Source: JAFDCJ01 sp964527835
GTDB taxonomy: Bacteria > Desulfobacterota > Desulfobacteria > Desulfobacterales > JAFDCJ01
DNA length: 64,000 bases
Assembly (NCBI GenBank): GCA_964527835.1
Contig: CAZGNV010000006.1
Location: 1 to 64,000 of the forward strand
Reading direction: 5' to 3'
Part shown: piece by piece, positions 57,921-64,000 of the stretch
Layout: every line of letters starts with the position of its first letter
Position numbering within the stretch: the first letter of the stretch is position 1
Notes under the pieces: generated by a model
Seen by the model: only the letters and a program-made list of their open reading frames with translations
Told to the model about the DNA's origin: nothing
Database searches by the model: none
Made by a program: the position numbers and the translations under genes

Positions 57921-59984
57921 ATGAAAATGCCTAGCACTGCCAGCACACTCCAGCACCATTTGGCCGAGGTTAAAGCGGGCCGCCGCCGCTTTGAAAATGC
58001 CTTCCAGGCCGTCACCCGCATGATCCTGGGAAGCAGCATTGAAAAGGTGGTCGTTAACGGAAAAACCACCTATGATTTCAGTATCTTTCGTCAGGGATCC
58101 AAGCATGTGATCGGCATGTATGACGAAATCAACAGCTTTGTTTCCTATGTCAAGGATGCTGCCGAAGGCGGGTCATCCAAGGAGATGGCCTTTGTCCTCG
58201 TGGGTGAGCCGGGAAACGGCAAGACTTTTTTCGTCGAATTTTTGTCCGATTGCTACCGCCGGTTTCTGTTTCAGGAGGAAAACCGCAAGTATACCTTCCG
58301 CTTCTTGAACATGGACAAACTGGGCAATTACGGAAAGATCAAGATCATCGAATCCCAGACCTATGAAGATCCACTGATTCTGGCCATGAATCTGTTTGAA
58401 GATCCGGATAAAAACCGGGAGTACCTGGCCGGCCAGGTCGGGTTTTCCGACAAACAGGTCGAAGAGGTGTATGAAAATTACCGGCCCCTGGGAGCATGCA
58501 GCGGATATATCTGGAATGACATTGCCAATTTCACCGGCGGCAAGATCGAAGACATGCTCAAACATGTGGAAATTGTTCCGGTGCCGCTGATTGAAAGCCT
58601 GGGCACCCTGACCGGGAAATACCCGGCCAAGGATAAGATCACCTCCTCTTCGGTGGACCTGCTGGGCGAAGAGTCCATTCAGCGGCTGCTGCACATCTCC
58701 GATACCAACAATCCCTATCGCTTTGATCTGCGGCGCGGTGCATTGGCCCGGGTGGCCGGCGGCGGAATTCATTTCAGCGACGAAATCTACAAGAATAAAA
58801 AGGACCTGGTCCAGGTCTACCTGGGGGTTATCCAGAACCGCAACATTGAAATCGACGGCTATAAATGGCCCATTGACACCCTGATCATCGCGACCAGCAA
58901 CAACTCCGAATTTCACCGCTTTCTGTCTGAGAAGGAAGAAGCGCCGATTGTGGACCGCTGCCGGATCTGCTATGTGTCGCACAACACCAACTATAAACTG
59001 CAAAAAGACCTGACCAACTACACCATCGGCAGTGAGGCCCGCACCACATTGACCTACGAGGAGCTGCACCAGGATCCCAACCTGAACTATGCGGCCTCGG
59101 TGGCGGTGGTGTTGTCCCGCCTGCCGCGCTCCGAAAAACTGACCCCGGTGGAAACCATGAAGTTGGCCGCCGGCGAGGTGGCCGGCGAAAAAAGCATCAA
59201 GACCCTGGCTGAAGTCATTGACACCCTCAACCAGGACCCTGAAATCATCAACCGCTTCGGCCAGAAGGGGCTGGGGCAGCGCAACCTCGGACGGGCGATC
59301 CAGCTTCTGATCGAAAGCTCGGAGACCAACGAAGGCCAGTGCATGTTTGCTTATGATATTTTCAGGGCCCTGGAACGCATCATCCTGGATTACGTCACCG
59401 AGGCCAATGACCGGACCAAATACCTGGAGGATCTCAAAACCGCCAAAGGACTGTATCGCGAACGCATCATGACCGAAATGTTCAACGCCTACATGGATGA
59501 ACCCTTCGCCATTCGCAAAGACGTGATGAATTATGTGAACATGATCATCGGTATCGATGCCGAAAACTTGGGACCCGATAAAATGTGGAAGTACAAGGAC
59601 CCGCAAACCGGGGAACTCAAGGCGCTGAAGATCGATGAACGGTACATCAACAGCGTCGAGGAGCGGCTGGGCCTGAAGACCGAAGAGCAGCGGGAATCAT
59701 TTCGCACTTCGATCCGCAAAATATACGGCCAGAAAATCTCCGTTGATCCAGGCTACGATTTTATGGACAACCTGGAGCTGGTCAAGGCCGTCACCGATGT
59801 GCGGCTCAAATCCGATATCGCCGGCGCGGGCAGCCTGATCGGGGCGCTGGCCAACCGAACCAACGAAGAAAACCAGAAGCTCTATGACCGCATGATCAGC
59901 ACCATGCTGGAGAAACTGGGCTACTGCAAGACCTGCGCCCAGAAAACCATCGAATATTTTTGCACCCAGGAAGATGAAAAATAG
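57921..59984 (+). CDS. prkA: PrkA serine protein kinase (YeaG)
   Basis: 687-residue AAA+ protein with kinase activity, stress/starvation signalling. N-terminal AAA_PrkA domain has Walker A GEPGNGKT at 95-102, sensor region GGGIHFSDEIYKNKKDLVQVYLGVIQN and RC ICYVSHNTNYKLQ-type stretch, then the PrkA C-terminal kinase domain (FAIRKDVMNYVNMIIGI). Final CKTCAQKTIEYFC is a possible zinc site. GGGAGAGGG directly abuts ATG 57921; ATG 57927, two codons on, is better spaced and may be the real start. The next gene follows after 5 bases; PrkA-YeaH-SpoVR is a conserved trio. Confidence 0.95.
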   Translation: MKMPSTASTLQHHLAEVKAGRRRFENAFQAVTRMILGSSIEKVVVNGKTTYDFSIFRQGSKHVIGMYDEINSFVSYVKDAAEGGSSKEMAFVLVGEPGNGKTFFVEFLSDCYRRFLFQEENRKYTFRFLNMDKLGNYGKIKIIESQTYEDPLILAMNLFEDPDKNREYLAGQVGFSDKQVEEVYENYRPLGACSGYIWNDIANFTGGKIEDMLKHVEIVPVPLIESLGTLTGKYPAKDKITSSSVDLLGEESIQRLLHISDTNNPYRFDLRRGALARVAGGGIHFSDEIYKNKKDLVQVYLGVIQNRNIEIDGYKWPIDTLIIATSNNSEFHRFLSEKEEAPIVDRCRICYVSHNTNYKLQKDLTNYTIGSEARTTLTYEELHQDPNLNYAASVAVVLSRLPRSEKLTPVETMKLAAGEVAGEKSIKTLAEVIDTLNQDPEIINRFGQKGLGQRNLGRAIQLLIESSETNEGQCMFAYDIFRALERIILDYVTEANDRTKYLEDLKTAKGLYRERIMTEMFNAYMDEPFAIRKDVMNYVNMIIGIDAENLGPDKMWKYKDPQTGELKALKIDERYINSVEERLGLKTEEQRESFRTSIRKIYGQKISVDPGYDFMDNLELVKAVTDVRLKSDIAGAGSLIGALANRTNEENQKLYDRMISTMLEKLGYCKTCAQKTIEYFCTQEDEK

Positions 59985-59989
59985 GGGCC

Positions 59990-61378
59990 ATGAAAACCAA
60001 ACCCATCCAGCTTTACCGGCAGCTCAAAAAAAGGGGCCTGTCCTCCGAGCGGGAAAAAAAGATCCTTTTGGAGCTCAACGATTCCGGCACCCATGATCTG
60101 CCCGGCAGCGACCCGTCCGCAGACGGCGACCAGATGTCTTTGCCGGTGCGTCACAGTTGCTATGACTATCACGACTTGCTGGATCTGCAGGCCATGACCG
60201 CCATGCAGTTTTCCCCCAATGTCAGCATCAAGTCCATCGATGAGCTTCTCGAACGCGACCGGCAGCGGGAAAAAGACGGCTTTCCGCGCAAGATCAATGT
60301 GGGACGCCTGATCAAACCCGGCAAAAGCGGCAAGGACAAGGTGGTCATCGTGCCCTCCACGGTGGAAGAAAAATTTTTGCATGACACCTCTTTTCGCACG
60401 GAAGAAGAACAGGGCAGCGGGGGGGCCGGCGACGGCGAAGAAGGAGAGGTGATCGGTGAGCAGCCGGTGCGCGATCCGGAGCAGCAGGGCGGGACCGGAC
60501 CCGGGCAGGGCGAAGGCGGCCAGCATGAGATGGAGTCCAACGCCTATGATCTGGGCAAGATTCTGACCGAAAAATTCGAGCTGCCCAACCTCAAGGACAA
60601 GGGCAAAAAGCGTTCCCTGACCCGCTACACCTATGACCTGACGGACAAAAACCGCGGTTTCGGCCAACTGCTCGATAAAAAGGCGACCTTGCGCAAAATC
60701 GTTGAAACCAACATCCACCTGGGCAATCTGCCTGACGTCGGCAACATCGATGCCAGCCGGTTTTTGATATCGCCCCGGGACCTGGTCTACCGCATCCTGT
60801 CGCGGGAAAAGGATTACGAATCCCAGGCCATGGTTTTTTTCCTGCGGGATTATTCCGGCTCCATGGCCGGAGCGGTCACCACCCTGGTGGTGGCCCAGCA
60901 TGTGCTGATCTATAGCTGGCTGCTGTACCAGTATGCCATGCAGGTCGATACCCGCTTTATCCTGCACGACACCGAGGCTACCGAGGTGCCGGATTTTTAC
61001 ACCTATTACAACTCCAAGGTGGCCGGCGGAACCCAGGTGTCATCGGCCTACAAACTGGTCAACGAGATCATTGAAAAAGAAAGTCTGGCCAGGGATTACA
61101 ACATCTATATCTTCCATGGCACCGATGGCGACGACTGGGACACCGACGGCAAGGAGAGCCTGCCGCAGCTCAAAAAGATGCTGACCTGCGCCAGCCGGGT
61201 GGGCATCACAATCGCCGAACACGCGGGGGCTGCCAGCGGCAGCACCGAGGTTGAAAAATACCTGAAAAAATCCGGCCTGCTGGAAGAAAAAAAAGACCTG
61301 CTGCGGCTGGACGTCATGAAGGAAGATGCCACCGAGCCGCGACTGATCGAGGGGATCAAGCACCTGATTTCAGAATAA
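59990..61378 (+). CDS. yeaH: YeaH/YhbH (DUF444) family protein
   Basis: 462-residue protein with a vWA-like domain, the usual partner of PrkA. N-terminal Lys/Arg-rich part, then an acidic, Gly/Gln-rich disordered stretch (about 140-175, EEEQGSGGAGDGEEGEVIGEQP) and a C-terminal half with FFLRDYSGSMAGAVTTLVV (MIDAS-like DxSxS), followed by IYIFHGTDGDDWDTDG. YeaG/YeaH in E. coli take part in adaptation to nitrogen starvation. It is 5 bases after prkA and 29 before spoVR, so they form one operon. Function of the metal site remains unknown. Confidence 0.93.
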   Translation: MKTKPIQLYRQLKKRGLSSEREKKILLELNDSGTHDLPGSDPSADGDQMSLPVRHSCYDYHDLLDLQAMTAMQFSPNVSIKSIDELLERDRQREKDGFPRKINVGRLIKPGKSGKDKVVIVPSTVEEKFLHDTSFRTEEEQGSGGAGDGEEGEVIGEQPVRDPEQQGGTGPGQGEGGQHEMESNAYDLGKILTEKFELPNLKDKGKKRSLTRYTYDLTDKNRGFGQLLDKKATLRKIVETNIHLGNLPDVGNIDASRFLISPRDLVYRILSREKDYESQAMVFFLRDYSGSMAGAVTTLVVAQHVLIYSWLLYQYAMQVDTRFILHDTEATEVPDFYTYYNSKVAGGTQVSSAYKLVNEIIEKESLARDYNIYIFHGTDGDDWDTDGKESLPQLKKMLTCASRVGITIAEHAGAASGSTEVEKYLKKSGLLEEKKDLLRLDVMKEDATEPRLIEGIKHLISE

Positions 61379-61407
61379 ACCGGCAACGCGCCAACCGGGT
61401 TTGAACG

Positions 61408-63060
61408 ATGGAACTCATCAATCAGCATACAAAAAAAATCATGGAAGGCTGCAAGCGGCGGGCCCGTGACGCCGGCTTGCACTTTGACGATGAAACCCTG
61501 GAGTACATCGTCTCCAACCGGGATTTGCTGGAGCTGACGCCCAAGCTGATGATTCCGACCCTCTATGATTACTGGGTGCATGACGTGGAGGTGCTGAAAG
61601 AAAAAGGCCGCTACGAACTGTACCCGAGCAATCCTTACGAAACCGTCATCAACACCCGTCCGGCCATTTCCTATTACAATGACAACAATCCGGACTGGAT
61701 GAATGTGATGATATTTTACCATGTCCTGGCGCATATCGATTTTTTTCAGAACAATCTGTATTTTCGCCAGACCTGGGACTATGATTTCACTGGCCGGGCC
61801 CTTTCCGACAAGCGCATGATCGCCAAGCTCAGATCGGAGAAGGGCCGCTGGGTGGATTACGTCATCGAATTTTCCAGGGGCCTGGACAATCTGGTGGATT
61901 ATCACGGGGAACTGGCGCACCTCAACCATCCGCGCCGGACGAATGCCACCAAAATGCTGGATTTTTACTTTGATGTCTTTTTGCAGTCGATAAAAAAAGT
62001 CAAGATCAGCGACTATGTTAAGGAGGTTGAACGCTACAATGACTGCCTGAGGCAAAACCGGCAGCTGGGGGAAAAAACCTTTTTTGGCGACATCTTCCGC
62101 CGCTATCCTGAATTTGATGCCCTCTTTAAGAAGCATCTCGAACAAACCGCGCCCCGCACACTGGACCTGCTGCAATACCTGCTGACCCATTCCGAATTTT
62201 TGAACAGGGAAAAAAACCGGTGGATGAAGCCCGTCATCGAAGTTGTGCGCGGCACGTCCATATTTTTTCAGCCCCAGATCCGCACCAAAATCATGAACGA
62301 GGGCTGGGCCAGTTACTGGCACGAAACACTTTTTTTGCAGGATGACCGCATCAAGGGGCACGAGGTTGACTTTGCCCGCACCCACGCGGCCGTCACCTCC
62401 ATGCCGCGGGTGGGACTCAACCCGTACGCCCTCGGGATGCGGCTGTTTTTCTTCATTGAAGAGCTGGCCGACAAGGGCAAATATTCTATTGAATTTAAAC
62501 GATTGCTGGATCGCACCAAGCGGGAGAAATTTGATCGCAAAACCGGTCAGGGGAAAAACTTCCTGTTTTCGATTCGCGAAAACCTCAATGATTTTCTGTT
62601 CATCAACACCTTTGTCGACCAGGACTTTATCAATCGCTACAAGCTGTTTGTCGCCGGCCGGCGGTTAAACCGCGACAGGGGTGTCTGGGAGTATTATGTC
62701 AAAAGCCGCAGTGCCGAGGCCTATCGCCAGATGCTGCTGGGCACCCTCTATCATCCGCCATGCATCGAAATCGACACCGCAAAGTCCAAAGACGGCCGAC
62801 TGTATCTGGTGCATCGCTTTGAGGGCAAACCGCTGGTAAAAGAATTTATCAGCAACACCATGCTGGGCATTGAATATCTGTGGGGGGCGCCGGTTCAACT
62901 GGAAACCAGCGAGGTGGTGCCGGCAGCGCCCGCCCAGACGCGGCTGCCCATTCCCGGGCTGCCCGTGCCGGCCGAAGATGAGCAGGCGCCGCGGGAAATA
63001 AAGTGGCAGCGCGTGGTTTATACCATGAAAGAACGCAAGCTTAGCAAGGAAAACATTTAG
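61408..63060 (+). CDS. SpoVR-family protein
   Basis: 550-residue SpoVR family protein. Conserved stretches: FYHVLAHIDFFQNNLYFRQT, RTKIMNEGWASYWHETLF, FARTHAAVTSMPRVGLNPYALGMRLFFFIEELADKG and VDQDFINRYKLFVAGRRLN. No recognised catalytic residues. SpoVR of Bacillus affects cortex formation; in Proteobacteria (YcgB) it accompanies yeaG/yeaH in stress. The C terminus has a Pro/Ala-rich linker and a basic tail. Third gene of the prkA operon; the next starts after 3 bases. Confidence 0.93.
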   Translation: MELINQHTKKIMEGCKRRARDAGLHFDDETLEYIVSNRDLLELTPKLMIPTLYDYWVHDVEVLKEKGRYELYPSNPYETVINTRPAISYYNDNNPDWMNVMIFYHVLAHIDFFQNNLYFRQTWDYDFTGRALSDKRMIAKLRSEKGRWVDYVIEFSRGLDNLVDYHGELAHLNHPRRTNATKMLDFYFDVFLQSIKKVKISDYVKEVERYNDCLRQNRQLGEKTFFGDIFRRYPEFDALFKKHLEQTAPRTLDLLQYLLTHSEFLNREKNRWMKPVIEVVRGTSIFFQPQIRTKIMNEGWASYWHETLFLQDDRIKGHEVDFARTHAAVTSMPRVGLNPYALGMRLFFFIEELADKGKYSIEFKRLLDRTKREKFDRKTGQGKNFLFSIRENLNDFLFINTFVDQDFINRYKLFVAGRRLNRDRGVWEYYVKSRSAEAYRQMLLGTLYHPPCIEIDTAKSKDGRLYLVHRFEGKPLVKEFISNTMLGIEYLWGAPVQLETSEVVPAAPAQTRLPIPGLPVPAEDEQAPREIKWQRVVYTMKERKLSKENI

Positions 63061-63063
63061 AAG

Positions 63064-64000
63064 ATGAGCGCTTTAAAAAAAACAAAGGCTGCCAAAAAGC
63101 CGAGGGCTTCGGCCAAAGCCAGGGAACCCGGATCGGATGACAGTTCTCAGCAGGAAAACATCCACAAGGCCATGCTCAATCTCAATCAGAGCATGACCGA
63201 GCTGGAGCAGCGCCAGGCGATTTCATTTGACGAATTTCTTGCCGAGCTTGTCGCCCGTCCGCAGCAGGTCGTGCGCAACGTTTTCCAGGTGTTTCACGAC
63301 ATGATGAAGGCTTATGTGGGTGAAGGGGTTGATGAATATCCCGATGACCCCGAATCCATCCACTACGCTTACTATGACTGCAACAACCTGTTCGTTGAAG
63401 GCGCGGATTATCCCTTTTTTGCCGATCGGCTTTTTGCCAACCGGCTGATCAGCCTGGTGGAGGCCCTGAAACGTGGCGCCCAGCAAAACAAAATATACAT
63501 TTTCAAGGGCCCTCCCGGATGCGGCAAGAGCACCTTTTTGAACAACCTGCTGCGCAAGTTCGAAGAATATGCCAACACCGATGCCGGCCAGCGCTATGAA
63601 ACCGTCTGGCGTTTTGACCGCAAAATCCTGGGGGCTCACGGGGATCTTGAAACTCATCCGGTGCTGGAACGGCTGTCGCGCCTGCTGAATATTCCCCCGG
63701 AAGATGCGCAGGAGGAGTCGCCCGGGGCCAAATCCCGGGATTTCCCAGGAGGCTCCGAGGTGGAAATGGCGGCCGGCTATTCCCCCTACCTGGCAGACGA
63801 TTTCGTCGAGGTCCCCTGTCCGAGCCACGACAACCCGCTTTTGATGATTCCCAAGCACCACCGCCGGGCATTTTTTGATGATCTGTTTCAGAATAATGAA
63901 TTCAAATGGAAGCTTTCCACTGAAAAGGAATATGACTGGGTTTTTCGCGAAACCCCCTGCACCATCTGCAGCTCGCTGTACGAGGCGCTGCTGGACCGCC
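63064..64000 (+). CDS. Second PrkA-like AAA+ protein (cut by window end)
   Basis: Starts at ATG 63064, 3 bases after the spoVR stop, and stays open to the end (312 codons seen). The N terminus is basic and disordered (KKTKAAKKPRASAKA), then LNQSMTELEQRQAISFDEFLAELVARPQQVVRNVFQVFHDMM, as at the start of PrkA AAA domains. Walker A GPPGCGKS is at 149-156. It differs from the PrkA encoded upstream: a long insertion between Walker A and the later parts, rich in Pro/Glu (PPEDAQEESPGAKSRDFPGG), and a Cys pair CTICSS near the end of the visible part. It may be a regulatory partner or paralogue with another target. Confidence 0.85.
   Translation, partial: MSALKKTKAAKKPRASAKAREPGSDDSSQQENIHKAMLNLNQSMTELEQRQAISFDEFLAELVARPQQVVRNVFQVFHDMMKAYVGEGVDEYPDDPESIHYAYYDCNNLFVEGADYPFFADRLFANRLISLVEALKRGAQQNKIYIFKGPPGCGKSTFLNNLLRKFEEYANTDAGQRYETVWRFDRKILGAHGDLETHPVLERLSRLLNIPPEDAQEESPGAKSRDFPGGSEVEMAAGYSPYLADDFVEVPCPSHDNPLLMIPKHHRRAFFDDLFQNNEFKWKLSTEKEYDWVFRETPCTICSSLYEALLDR

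Noticed and set aside
58173..59606. 477-codon frame opposite prkA
   Set aside because: Antisense shadow; prkA motifs are on the plus strand.
1..64000. tRNA, rRNA, CRISPR arrays, insertion sequences, prophage
   Set aside because: No cloverleaf, rRNA-like stretch, regularly spaced repeat array, transposase or phage structural gene was seen.

Overview
The window looks like chromosomal DNA of a strictly anaerobic, GC-rich Desulfobacterota bacterium, most likely a sulfate reducer of the Desulfobacterales. That placement is an inference from the gene set: LutABC lactate oxidation, indolepyruvate:ferredoxin oxidoreductase, tungsten-type aldehyde:ferredoxin oxidoreductase, a B12-dependent ribonucleotide reductase, GTP-dependent PEP carboxykinase, a CooC-type CODH maturation ATPase, a corrinoid-protein reactivase-like ASKHA protein, and a PrkA/YeaH/SpoVR block. 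I see no rRNA, tRNA, CRISPR array, transposase or prophage.

Layout. 0.2-7.5 kb: nitrogen assimilation (glnD, an internally shortened amt, glnK, glnA, a strong terminator, then a convergent NifA/NtrC-type activator). 7.7-13.1 kb: dinB, then an FrhB-like iron-sulfur protein with iorAB. 13.2-18.2 kb: lutABC on the minus strand and a convergent histidine kinase/response regulator pair. 18.4-22.9 kb: porin plus small lipoprotein, then nrdJ. 23.2-28.4 kb: a metal-homeostasis block (cysS-znuA-znuC-znuB on minus, a ZIP transporter divergent from it). 28.4-31.6 kb: acyl-CoA dehydrogenase, phasin-like protein and UbiB kinase. 32.0-40.0 kb: plus-strand run of cooC, HDAC-like acuC, acuB-like CBS protein, prmA, an MBL hydrolase, a QueG-like protein, a GNAT gene without a normal start codon, sir2 and an ASKHA activator. 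40.1-46.5 kb: minus-strand run of a DUF6178-like protein, AmpG-like permease, pckG, nitroreductase and rdgB. 46.6-49.8 kb: glpD and an FGGY kinase. 50.0-56.6 kb: a tight operon of 5'-nucleotidase, aldehyde:ferredoxin oxidoreductase, sphingosine-1-phosphate-lyase-like enzyme and a fused SpmA-SpmB membrane protein. 57.9-64.0 kb: prkA, yeaH, spoVR and a second PrkA-like ATPase cut by the window end.

The most unusual content is between and inside genes. Several long intergenic hairpin elements are present: a 180-base palindromic element in two diverged copies whose arms have changed in compensating ways, a nested 160-base hairpin before iorA, a 141-base hairpin after nrdJ, an AT-rich inverted repeat before ushA, and a 21-base repeat in at least three intergenic copies. 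Other points of interest are the ammonium channel with an internal deletion exactly between two copies of an AGLVA motif, a metal-binding protein lacking the usual first His ligand, the SPL/AOR operon that suggests long-chain-base breakdown through a fatty aldehyde, and two different PrkA-type proteins bracketing yeaH-spoVR.
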